From assembly GCF_009649685.1 (NCBI RefSeq), contig NZ_WJPK01000002.1:784202-848201 (forward strand): 64,000 nt of DNA. Reading direction: 5' to 3'. The translations under genes were made by a program, and so were the position numbers. The notes under the pieces are model-generated. The model worked only from the letters and a program-made list of their open reading frames with translations, did not search any database and was not told the DNA's origin. Of this stretch, positions 18,392 to 26,570 are shown in pieces (positions within the stretch are counted from its first letter, which is position 1; each line of letters opens with the position of its first letter). Origin of the DNA: Flavobacteriaceae bacterium EG-1. GTDB taxonomy: Bacteria; Bacteroidota; Bacteroidia; Flavobacteriales; Flavobacteriaceae.

Positions 18392-18778
18392 CTACTTTTC
18401 ATAAAGCTCTAATGGAAGTCCGTCTGGATCTTTAAAAAAAGTAAACCTTTTATTAGTTATTTTATCAATACGAATTTCTTCGGCAATAACACCTTTACTT
18501 TTAAATTGATCTACGGCCTTTTCAATATTATCAACTTCAAATGCTAAATGCCTCAAACCACTAGCTTCAGGTCTTGATATTCGTTTAGGAGGGTTTGGAA
18601 AAGAGAATAACTCTATGCAGTAATTGCTATTTAAAGAAAGATCTAATTTATAAGAATCTCGATCTTTCCGATAGACTTCATTGGTGATTTTGAAGCCTAA
18701 AATTTGAGTATAAAACTCCTTTGACTTTTCATAATCCGAACAAATAATAGCAATGTGATGAATTTTATTTAATAGCAT
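18392..18778 (-). CDS. VOC-family protein, YaeR/GloA2-like
   Basis: A 128-residue vicinal-oxygen-chelate protein with the two beta-alpha-beta-beta-beta modules of the glyoxalase fold. Likely metal ligands are His in KIHHIAI (N-terminus), Glu in YCIELFSF, His in GLRHLAFEV and Glu in LPLELYE. The closest recognisable group is YaeR/GloA2/SMU1112c-like, with PPKRISRPEASGLRHLAFEV as its hallmark. Substrate is unknown; such proteins act as lyases, isomerases or dioxygenases. It is the last gene of a tight leftward run (lactonase, SDR, VOC), 8 bases after the SDR stop, so it probably serves the same sugar-oxidation pathway. Confidence 0.88.
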   Translation of the reverse strand: MLLNKIHHIAIICSDYEKSKEFYTQILGFKITNEVYRKDRDSYKLDLSLNSNYCIELFSFPNPPKRISRPEASGLRHLAFEVDNIEKAVDQFKSKGVIAEEIRIDKITNKRFTFFKDPDGLPLELYEK

Positions 18779-18786
18779 TTAGATAC

Positions 18787-19566
18787 TTATAAATCTTCTG
18801 GATATTTTCCTGCAGTAGTCCACCCACCATCAACCGGTATTGTCTGTCCATTTATATGATCAGCTTCTTCTGACAGTAAAAACAAACAGGTTTTTGCAAT
18901 ATCTTCTGGTTTGCCAACTCTGCCATTTGGGTTTAATTTACCCCACATTCCTGAATAATCGGGTTGTTCATTTGATGTACGTTCAGTTAATGTTGCACCA
19001 GGGGCTACTACATTTAAATTTATTAAATGCTCACCCAATTCATACGCTAAGTTTATGGCCATCATTCGTAATGCAGCTTTTGTCATGGCATAAGGAGTTA
19101 AATTTTTATAGGCTCTAATTCCTACTTGTGATGAAATAAGAACAACTTTACCTCCAGTTCCCTGTTTAATCATTTCCTGTGCTGCACGTTGTACTAAAAA
19201 ATAGGCTCCATGTAGGTTTAGTTGAAGTGATTTTTGAAAATCTTCGGAGCTGGTTTCTAAAAAACTTCCGAATATAGTTATTGCGGCGTTCGGAACTATA
19301 AAATCGATTCTTCCAAAATTTTCGAGGGTAAAGTCTACCATATTATTGATTACGGAAAGATTACCTGAATCTCCAGAGAACGCAATACAATTTCCATCGT
19401 AAATGGAATTTAATTTTGTGCTTGCAGATTCTGCCTTTTCTTTATCTAAATCGTTTAAGACGACATTAGCCCCCGCCTTAAGGAGTAATTCAACAATGGC
19501 AAAGCCTATTCCTTCACCAGCGCCGGTTATAATTGCGACTTTATTTTTAATTCCTGAGTATTGCAT
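18787..19566 (-). CDS. Short-chain dehydrogenase/reductase (SDR)
   Basis: A 259-residue classical SDR. The cofactor motif is AIITGAGEGIGFA (residues 12-24). NxAx-type NAAI is in FIVPNAAIT, and the catalytic Ser-Tyr-Lys triad is in VLISSQVG and TPYAMTKAA. The C-terminal INGQTIPVDGGWTTAG is typical of sugar and polyol SDRs. It probably oxidises a sugar to a lactone with NAD(P). Its ATG shares one base with the stop of the SMP-30 lactonase gene just upstream in the operon, so the two are translationally coupled: oxidation to a lactone followed by hydrolysis fits both families. Confidence 0.93.
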   Translation of the reverse strand: MQYSGIKNKVAIITGAGEGIGFAIVELLLKAGANVVLNDLDKEKAESASTKLNSIYDGNCIAFSGDSGNLSVINNMVDFTLENFGRIDFIVPNAAITIFGSFLETSSEDFQKSLQLNLHGAYFLVQRAAQEMIKQGTGGKVVLISSQVGIRAYKNLTPYAMTKAALRMMAINLAYELGEHLINLNVVAPGATLTERTSNEQPDYSGMWGKLNPNGRVGKPEDIAKTCLFLLSEEADHINGQTIPVDGGWTTAGKYPEDL

Positions 19567-20444
19567 TAAAAGTAATTTATTGGAGTTCCTTTAACTTTAG
19601 TTTCATGAATGAATAGGCCCCCACTATTTGGATATTGTAGAAGCTCTTTTTCATTTAACCCACTACGAGCTGTAGTAATATATAGTGTTTTCAATTTCTC
19701 TCCTCCAAAACAACAAGAGGTCACATGTGGCGCATCTACCTCTATTTTTTCAAGTACTTTACCAGTAATAGGATTCCATCGACGAACGCAATTTCCTCCC
19801 CAATGTGCCACCCATAGCATATCTTCTTCATCTATACACATTCCGTCAGGAGTGCCAAATTCTTCTGGTATGTTGAGCGCAATTTTCTGATTTGACAATG
19901 TGTTGTTTTCAAAATCAAAAGCCTGTATTTTAAATGTAGGACTGTCAATATAATAGAATATTTTCTTATTTGCTGTCCAAGCTAAACCATTGGAAATGGA
20001 GGTATTGGGTATTTGTAATTTAGTTTTAAAATTTGGTGAAATACAATAGAAATTACCAGCATTTGGCATACAGTTTTTATCCATTGTGCCAATCCAGAAG
20101 TTGCCATTGGGGCCTACTTTGCCATCATTAAAGCGAATATTGGGTTCTGAATTCGCTAGCACCCCATGTTTTGTTAATTTTTCAGAATTAGTATCAAAAG
20201 AAGCTAAACCCTTTTCCATTGCAAGTAGCAAATGTCCGTTCTTTTTTGGAACTACAGCCCCTATCATTTCTTTAAATTCCCAAAAGTGTGTCTTATCAGT
20301 TGAAGGATTATAAAGAAATAGTTTATATCCCTCAATATCTACCCAGTAAAGTAATTGTTTTTGTATATCCCATACAGGACCCTCTCCTAAAATGGATTTA
20401 AAATCGAAAAGTAAATTTGCTTTTTTTGAAGGTACTTCTGCCAT
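19566..20444 (-). CDS. SMP-30/gluconolactonase/LRE-family lactonase
   Basis: A 292-residue cytoplasmic six-bladed propeller of the SMP-30 family. The divalent-metal Glu is in SILGEGPVWD (about residue 19). Asn-containing blades RFNDGKVGPNGNFWIGTMD and ISNGLAWT follow, and the late metal Asp lies in FGTPDGMCIDEED. These enzymes hydrolyse sugar lactones to aldonic acids. It is first in the leftward SMP30-SDR-VOC operon and overlaps the SDR start by one base. Together they point to oxidative (non-phosphorylated) breakdown of a monosaccharide released by the sulfatase and GH28-like enzymes upstream. The sugar is not identified. Confidence 0.92.
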   Translation of the reverse strand: MAEVPSKKANLLFDFKSILGEGPVWDIQKQLLYWVDIEGYKLFLYNPSTDKTHFWEFKEMIGAVVPKKNGHLLLAMEKGLASFDTNSEKLTKHGVLANSEPNIRFNDGKVGPNGNFWIGTMDKNCMPNAGNFYCISPNFKTKLQIPNTSISNGLAWTANKKIFYYIDSPTFKIQAFDFENNTLSNQKIALNIPEEFGTPDGMCIDEEDMLWVAHWGGNCVRRWNPITGKVLEKIEVDAPHVTSCCFGGEKLKTLYITTARSGLNEKELLQYPNSGGLFIHETKVKGTPINYF

Positions 20445-20528
20445 TAAAACTTAAAATAGAAAGTTACTGAAATTTTAATTTTGTCTAGGTAATTGAAAGT
20501 TGAAAATTAACTAAAATTTGAATTATTA

Positions 20529-22172
20529 TCACTCATTAATATATTGAATTGCTTTTTCAAGTATTTCATCTTTCCCGGTAGTAACACCTGCAATTGTTGA
20601 TTTTACCTCAACATCAATTTTAACCCCTTTTCTTTGAGTTGCTATACCATTGGGGTAGAATATTCCAACTCCAGTTATTTGGGTTTTGTAGCCACCAACC
20701 ATGTTAAACGGTACCACATTACCATCTGCACCAGAGGTTTGCCTGCCAATAGTAGTTACGTTGTCACCAACTTGTAGGCACATCGCGGTAAATTCTTTTT
20801 GACTTTGGCAGCTTTCATCAACCAGAAGAATAACCTTTCCTTTGTATTTTAATTTTTTATTACCGCTTTTATAAGGTTTGGTCCATAGAAACTTACCCGG
20901 ATAATTTAAGTCTGGATATAAACCTTTGTAAAAATCTCTTGATTGTGAAGTAATGTAATTCGTAAAATTCCAGGGAGTAAATTGTGTTGTTTTTCTAATA
21001 TCAAAAATTATGGCCTTTGTCTTTTCTAAAGCTTTCATTGTTTCAGGTATATTTTTTATTGCTCCAATATTAATATAGCCGATATTCCCATCGAGAATTT
21101 TATACGTTTCAGTTATTTCATTCTTTTTGTATTTGAAATCTTTAAATAAGTATCTTTTTACTGATTTTGTTGTGGCTTTACCTTTTCGCAATATTTCTAT
21201 TCTTATTGAATCAGTAGGCCCATTGAGTAAATAATAACTGGCATTAAATTTTTTTCTTGAAATATTAGAGCCGCTTATATATTTTTCTTCTTCATTAAAT
21301 ATAGATTCAATTGTTTTGCCATTAGCCTTTGTAATTATATCGCCTATTTTTAAATCATTCAATTTTGCTAATGAATCATTGTATATGCCAGTAATTATTG
21401 CCTTGTTATCTATTAACTTAAATTGTACTGGAAGATAAAAATGACCAAAATACAAGTATGTTTTATTTGTATTTAAACGCACATGACTATCATCAATACT
21501 AACTGCTAATTCGTTCATAGATAAGTGAAAATCAGTTTCTGAATTTGCATTTAAAAATTTAGGAATCATTTTTTTTAAAACCTCATCCCATTCTGTGTCT
21601 ATTTGATATTTTGAAGGAAAAAAGTACTCAACAATATTCCAATAACGGAATAAAGAAAGCAATCTAAACTTTACATCTTGCCAATTAAAACCAATATGGT
21701 CTTTCTCATTGGTGATGTGTGTCATCTTAGGTTTTCCTGAGTAATATGCTACATATTTCTTTTTTCCTTGATGTCTGTTCTTTTCAATATAGTTTAGTTT
21801 CTCTGAAAGTTCAGGATTAATTAATCTACTAGTATTAATCCAGCTTAGATTAAAGTTTTTATCAAAATACTGAACACTCCTTTGCGAACCACATTTCTTA
21901 CACTTTTCTATTTTACCTAAAGAATTAATCCAATCTAAATAAATAAGTGATAATTCATTGGGGTTTGAAGCTGATTTTACTTTTGGTAGTACCTTAAACA
22001 ATTGTTCGTCCCAATTGTATTCCCCATTTGCAACGTTTGGATGATAGTATTTTAAGAAGCCCCAAATTTTAGCAGTTGTAGCAAATTTTTCAGTTTCGGA
22101 AAGTTTATTTTGGGCAAAATTTGAATGAAAGAAAGAAATTGTAAGTACTATGGTAAGTAAAAGATTTTTCAT
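20529..22172 (-). CDS. S41-family (C-terminal-processing) serine peptidase, exported
   Basis: About 547 residues from the ATG at 22172, which gives the signal peptide MKNLLLTIVLTISFFHSNFA; an earlier in-frame ATG at 22199 adds an implausible polar extension. An N-terminal helical region contains CKKCG (about 96-100). A PDZ domain (about 240-310, LNDLKIGDIITKANGKTIE) and an S41 core follow, with GYINIGAIKN, IIFDIRK and LLVDESCQSQKEFTA, where the Ser after CQ is the probable nucleophile, then TIGRQTSGADGN. It likely degrades peptides or proteins in the periplasm. It stands between the SMP-30 operon and a small membrane protein and has no obvious functional partner. Confidence 0.88.
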   Translation of the reverse strand: MKNLLLTIVLTISFFHSNFAQNKLSETEKFATTAKIWGFLKYYHPNVANGEYNWDEQLFKVLPKVKSASNPNELSLIYLDWINSLGKIEKCKKCGSQRSVQYFDKNFNLSWINTSRLINPELSEKLNYIEKNRHQGKKKYVAYYSGKPKMTHITNEKDHIGFNWQDVKFRLLSLFRYWNIVEYFFPSKYQIDTEWDEVLKKMIPKFLNANSETDFHLSMNELAVSIDDSHVRLNTNKTYLYFGHFYLPVQFKLIDNKAIITGIYNDSLAKLNDLKIGDIITKANGKTIESIFNEEEKYISGSNISRKKFNASYYLLNGPTDSIRIEILRKGKATTKSVKRYLFKDFKYKKNEITETYKILDGNIGYINIGAIKNIPETMKALEKTKAIIFDIRKTTQFTPWNFTNYITSQSRDFYKGLYPDLNYPGKFLWTKPYKSGNKKLKYKGKVILLVDESCQSQKEFTAMCLQVGDNVTTIGRQTSGADGNVVPFNMVGGYKTQITGVGIFYPNGIATQRKGVKIDVEVKSTIAGVTTGKDEILEKAIQYINE

Positions 22173-22341
22173 GTTGTTTTGATGTTGGCGTGTTATCAAA
22201 AGAACAGTTATTTAATTTTAAAAATGTTAAATAATAGATAATTGGGAAATATTTAAACAGTTGATCTTGTCTTATTAAAGATGTAATAGTCAGCTAGTTG
22301 AAGTGACTTTTTATAGTGCTGTTCTTAGCAGAAAAGTCTAA

Positions 22342-22626
22342 TTAAAATTCTGCTTGATAGAAACTATAAAAACAAACAACCATCGCTATAAAACAAAGGA
22401 CACCCATAAACCATCGAACTGCTTTGTTTCCTGCATTATTTTCCCACCAAGCAATATTTATCCAACCACCACCCGGTTCCATTACCCAATTCCAATTTTT
22501 AATGTATCCAATAAGACAAAATCCAAATAGAAATGCACATATTAAAAATCCATAATGAGGATTTGACTCTAAAAAGTAGTTGAATATATCTAAAAAGTAA
22601 TTAAGGTTATTAATATACTTGTCCAT
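22342..22626 (-). CDS. Small two-helix membrane protein, possibly Imm17-like
   Basis: A 94-residue protein with two hydrophobic helices (about 26-42 and 72-90) flanking a Trp-rich hydrophilic loop (NWNWVMEPGGGWINIAWWENNAG). The overall plan, a first helix followed by a KNWNWV loop and a glycine-containing second helix, resembles immunity-protein family Imm17, but I am not certain. No toxin gene is nearby. It starts 14 bases after the upstream ctp-type peptidase gene and is probably cotranscribed with it. The frame is credible because it fits neatly between genes and has strong membrane-helix character. Confidence 0.6.
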   Translation of the reverse strand: MDKYINNLNYFLDIFNYFLESNPHYGFLICAFLFGFCLIGYIKNWNWVMEPGGGWINIAWWENNAGNKAVRWFMGVLCFIAMVVCFYSFYQAEF

Positions 22627-22640
22627 AGTTTAAGAACAAA

Positions 22641-24269
22641 TTATTTTAAATAACCAGCATATTTCACATTATCTGCTAAAAGTGAAATAGCTACTAATAT
22701 AGCTTGGTCATTTTGTAGATAGTAATCATAGAGTCCATCTCTGTAGAAATAGCGCTTCACAATCTCATCTTCTAATTTTTTTTGAATTTCTTTCTGATGC
22801 TTCGCAAGTGCTGTAATTTTACCTTGTTGAATTTGGGCTAACAACTTACTATAATCGTCTTTTAAAGAATTTCCAAAAATGGCTTCGTCTTTAACTAATG
22901 CTTCTTTTAGTGTTTTTTCGGTATCTGTTTCAAAAGAAAAACTGCTAGTGCTTACAAAACTTTTAAAATTTGCATAATCTGAATCGGTGAATTTAAATTC
23001 AGCAACATTTTTAATTTGATTTTGATAATAATATTGAGTTGCATAGTCAAACACTATTAAATTGTTCATTAATGCTTTGGTCATGTCGTTAGCTTTAACA
23101 GCATCAATTTCTATATCGGGTAAAACACCACCGCCATCTTGTACATTTCGGCCATTTCTGGTTTTAAAATTTTTAAAATTTGTATTTTTTACAGCATGTC
23201 CTTCTTCATCTCGATTCCAATAATCTAAAGATTGAATACATCTACCAGAAGGGGTATAATAGCGCGAAATAGTTACCTTTAGCTGTGTGCCATAAGTTAA
23301 TTTCATTGGTCGTTGAACCAATCCTTTCCCAAAACTTCTTGCACCTAAAACTACCGCTCTATCCAAATCTTGTAAACTACCAGATACTATTTCGCTTGCT
23401 GAAGCACTGCTGCCATCTATTAGAACCACAACAGGAATTTCGGTATCTGTTGCTTTATTTTTTGTTTTGTATTGTTGATTAAACTTTTTAACTTTTGACT
23501 TGGTAGTCACTATTAATTCTCCTTTAGGAACAAAAAGGTTGGTTACATTAATTGCTTCAGACAATAATCCACCAGGATTACCTCTTAAATCTAAAATTAT
23601 TTTTTCTGCACCTTGCCCTTTTAAATCTAGTAACGCAGCTTTTGTTTGTGAGGATGCTTTAGAATTAAATTTTGATAAAACAATATATCCAGTTTTTTCA
23701 TCAGCCATTTTGTAATAAGGCACAGCATCAATTTCAATAGAACTCCTGGCAACTGTAGTAGTTTGTATTTTACCTTGTCTTTTAAAAGTAACATCAACAG
23801 AAGTATTGTTAGCGCCCTTTAAAAGTTCACTAGCATTATCATCAAAGTCTGAAACTTTAATGTTTCCTATTTTTATTACCTCATCACCTGCCTTTAAACC
23901 AGCTTTGTCAGCAGGAGAATCTTTATATGGTTCAATAACTAATAAACGATCATCATATGAACGTACTACAGCCCCAATACCAGAATATTCTCCGGTATTA
24001 TTAATTCTGTAAGTTTCAACATCTTGTTCATTTAAAAATTTCGTGTATGGATCTAAATCGTTTAACATGTTTTTAATTGCTGTATCCATCAACTCACCTG
24101 GGTTGGTTTCATCAACATAGTTCATGTTAAGCTCCTTAAACAACGTAGTAAAAATTTCTATTTGCTTAGCTATTTCAAAAAAATCACTTTTAACAAACCC
24201 ACTCCCTATCACAAGAAAAGTAACTGCGATTAGGGGTATTAAAATCTTTTTTTTAAATAGCCTATTCAT
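22641..24269 (-). CDS. Carboxy-terminal processing peptidase (S41A, Ctp/Prc-like)
   Basis: A 542-residue periplasmic protease. It has an N-terminal signal anchor (residues 9-27), a PDZ domain (about 90-165, YSGIGAVVRSYDDRLLVIEPYKDSPADKAGLKAGDEV) and the S41 core. The catalytic Ser is at about residue 292 in SSASASEIVSG and the Lys at about 315 in RSFGKGLVQ, followed by YYTPSGRCIQ. The C-terminal 180 residues are a helical extension typical of Bacteroidota Ctp proteins. It cleaves unfolded or tagged proteins from their C-termini. Its start overlaps the end of rnpA by 8 bases, an arrangement suggesting a housekeeping operon. Confidence 0.93.
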   Translation of the reverse strand: MNRLFKKKILIPLIAVTFLVIGSGFVKSDFFEIAKQIEIFTTLFKELNMNYVDETNPGELMDTAIKNMLNDLDPYTKFLNEQDVETYRINNTGEYSGIGAVVRSYDDRLLVIEPYKDSPADKAGLKAGDEVIKIGNIKVSDFDDNASELLKGANNTSVDVTFKRQGKIQTTTVARSSIEIDAVPYYKMADEKTGYIVLSKFNSKASSQTKAALLDLKGQGAEKIILDLRGNPGGLLSEAINVTNLFVPKGELIVTTKSKVKKFNQQYKTKNKATDTEIPVVVLIDGSSASASEIVSGSLQDLDRAVVLGARSFGKGLVQRPMKLTYGTQLKVTISRYYTPSGRCIQSLDYWNRDEEGHAVKNTNFKNFKTRNGRNVQDGGGVLPDIEIDAVKANDMTKALMNNLIVFDYATQYYYQNQIKNVAEFKFTDSDYANFKSFVSTSSFSFETDTEKTLKEALVKDEAIFGNSLKDDYSKLLAQIQQGKITALAKHQKEIQKKLEDEIVKRYFYRDGLYDYYLQNDQAILVAISLLADNVKYAGYLK

Positions 24270-24681
24270 CTGTTGTTTGCTTAATAAATTTTAATAATAT
24301 TCCAAGTATATTCTGCTCTACGCTGTTATAATCAGGTATTTCTTTACCAAGGTATAAAAACAGAAACGCAAAGTTACCTGTACTATTGTTAAAAAGTTGT
24401 GGTTTGTTTAATCGATAAGCTTCACGTAGTAACCTTTTAATACGATTACGTTTAACAGCACTTTTGAAACTTTTTTTAGGAACGGTAAATCCTACCTGAA
24501 AAGCAACTTTTTCAGGTAAATCTGTTTGTAAATAGATAAGTTTTATATTTCTTACCTTAATTGATTTACCTTCAAAAAACAGTTTATCAATTAATTTACG
24601 ACTCTTTAGTTTCTCTTTTCTAGGAAAAGAAAAATTATCTTCTGATTTCGTTAAAGACACAGAAGTACGAGGCGCATCCAT
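24262..24681 (-). CDS. rnpA: Ribonuclease P protein component
   Basis: A 139-residue basic protein that binds the RNA subunit of RNase P and promotes 5' maturation of tRNA precursors. Recognisable features are FSFPRKEKLKSRKLIDKLF, VGFTVPKKSFKSAVKRNRIKRLLREAYR (containing the RNR signature, about residues 79-97) and a C-terminal LFLYLGKEIPDY. The N-terminal 16 residues are less conserved, but no alternative Met follows, so this start is used. The usual partner rpmH is not adjacent; here it overlaps the downstream ctp peptidase by 8 bases. Confidence 0.96.
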   Translation of the reverse strand: MDAPRTSVSLTKSEDNFSFPRKEKLKSRKLIDKLFFEGKSIKVRNIKLIYLQTDLPEKVAFQVGFTVPKKSFKSAVKRNRIKRLLREAYRLNKPQLFNNSTGNFAFLFLYLGKEIPDYNSVEQNILGILLKFIKQTTDE

Positions 24682-24697
24682 TAGCTATTTGTATTAA

Positions 24698-26563
24698 TTA
24701 TTCTGATTGCCAAACATTATTTTCGGCATTTATATCGGCCATTAATTGAGAAGGGTCGATAACAATTGCTTTGATATCTGTTTGAGGTTTGTTAATTTCA
24801 AAACTATAAGTTGGGTTTGCCCAAGGCCAATCAGCAAGCACTGTGCGTTTTAAATGTGAATACGGATTGGTTTTTTCTCCTCGCATCATACGAAGAGGAG
24901 CGTAAAAAGTTTCTTGTGTACCATCTTTATAAACTACTAAAACATCTATTGGCATTGGCATTTGACCAATTCTAGACATTGTGACTTTGGTTTTGGATCC
25001 TTCGTTTAGTACAGTGCTTATACCATAATCAATTGTATTAGTAGTCTGTGTCCAATCGGTTAAATACCAATCCAGTTCTATTCCAGATATTTTCTCTGCA
25101 GACCTTTTAATATCATTTGGTGTTGGGTGCTTAAACTTGAAATCTTCATAATATTTTTGAATGGATTTCATTAATTTATCTTGTCCAATAACATAACCTA
25201 GTTGCGATAGAAAAATAGCTCCTTTACTGTAAGCGGCTATGCTATATGGCATATTCTCATTGTAACGATCTGAATGTGTAGTTTGAGGTTGTTCTTTCCC
25301 AGATTTTATTAAATAATAATAGCCTTTATATGAACTCTCAAAAGGATTTTCTTTATTCTGTTCTCTAATTTCGTTGCTACATAATGAAGATATGAATGTA
25401 GTAAAACCTTCATCCATCCATTCGTGCTTGGATTCATTTGTTGCTAAAATATGTTGAAACCAAGAATGTGCCAACTCATGGATCATGGTACCAAAAACAC
25501 TGCCTGGTTTATCTCCTCCAGTAATTAAAGTGGCCATTGCATACTCCATTCCTCCATCTCCGCCTTGTATTACAGAATATTGATTATAAGGATATTTACC
25601 AATGTTTTTACTAAAGAAATTCATCGCCTTCTCCGTAAGTGGCTGTACTTCTTTCCAAGTTTTTTGAAACTTTTCATCATTTTTGTAGAGAAAATGTAGC
25701 GTTGGTCCATCAGTCATTTGTACAGTATCATGCACATATTCTGGGTCAGCAGCCCACATAAAGTCATGTACCATAGGAGCTTTAAAATGCCATGTTAGTG
25801 TTTTGCCTCTTTGTTTTTTTACTTTACTGCCGGGAGTTTCATATCCATGACCAATTTCTTGTGGGTTTTGTAAGTATCCTGTTCCACCTACAGTATAAGT
25901 TTTGTCTAAGGTTAGTTTTACATCAAAATTACCCCAAACACCATGAAACTCTCTCGCAATGTATGGATCGGCATGCCAACCTTCAAAATCGTATTCTGCT
26001 AATTTAGGATACCATTGGCTCATAGATAGTGCAACACCGTCTTTATTGTTACGACCAGCTCTTCGAATTTGAACAGGAATTTGTCCTTTAAAGGTCATAT
26101 CAAAAGTAGTTTTTCCGCCTGGAGGAATCGGATTGGATAAATCAACAACAAGTATGGTTTCTTCTTCATTAAATGAAACTTTAATACCATCTTGGGTTAA
26201 TGTTTGAACATGTAAATATCCAATTTCACTCTCTGTAAGTGTAGCTATCCTACTTTTTTTATCTTCCGTGACCATTCTTCCGTCAGGATCAGCTATGTTT
26301 TGAAGACGCATGTCCATTTCACTTCCCGGTTGAAAAGCATTGAAAAACAAATGATAATAAACACGAGTTAATTCATCATTTGAATTATTTGTGTAAACTA
26401 ATTTTTGAGATCCTGTATATTGATAGTTTTTTACATCTACATTAATGTCCATGGTATAGTCAACTTCTTGTTGCCAATAGCAGGTGTTTTGAGCATTTAA
26501 TGAAATGCAAAATGAAAATGTAACGGTGGTAAGTACTGTTAATAGTAGTTTATTATACTGCAT
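24698..26563 (-). CDS. M1-family zinc aminopeptidase, exported
   Basis: A 621-residue metallopeptidase with a signal peptide ending near SLNAQ (residue 25). The N-terminal beta-sandwich (about 30-270) precedes a thermolysin-like domain with the exopeptidase motif variant GGDGGMEYA (about 334-342) and the zinc site HELAH (362-366). An 18-residue spacing then leads to Glu 385 (NESKHEWMDEGFTTF), the exact HExxH-x18-E arrangement of M1 enzymes. A conserved Tyr is expected near YSKGAIFLSQLGY. It trims amino acids from peptides in the periplasm. It lies 7 bases from the S8 peptidase gene upstream and 16 bases before rnpA, so a proteolysis-themed run exists here. Confidence 0.94.
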   Translation of the reverse strand: MQYNKLLLTVLTTVTFSFCISLNAQNTCYWQQEVDYTMDINVDVKNYQYTGSQKLVYTNNSNDELTRVYYHLFFNAFQPGSEMDMRLQNIADPDGRMVTEDKKSRIATLTESEIGYLHVQTLTQDGIKVSFNEEETILVVDLSNPIPPGGKTTFDMTFKGQIPVQIRRAGRNNKDGVALSMSQWYPKLAEYDFEGWHADPYIAREFHGVWGNFDVKLTLDKTYTVGGTGYLQNPQEIGHGYETPGSKVKKQRGKTLTWHFKAPMVHDFMWAADPEYVHDTVQMTDGPTLHFLYKNDEKFQKTWKEVQPLTEKAMNFFSKNIGKYPYNQYSVIQGGDGGMEYAMATLITGGDKPGSVFGTMIHELAHSWFQHILATNESKHEWMDEGFTTFISSLCSNEIREQNKENPFESSYKGYYYLIKSGKEQPQTTHSDRYNENMPYSIAAYSKGAIFLSQLGYVIGQDKLMKSIQKYYEDFKFKHPTPNDIKRSAEKISGIELDWYLTDWTQTTNTIDYGISTVLNEGSKTKVTMSRIGQMPMPIDVLVVYKDGTQETFYAPLRMMRGEKTNPYSHLKRTVLADWPWANPTYSFEINKPQTDIKAIVIDPSQLMADINAENNVWQSE

Positions 26564-26570
26564 GGTATTT

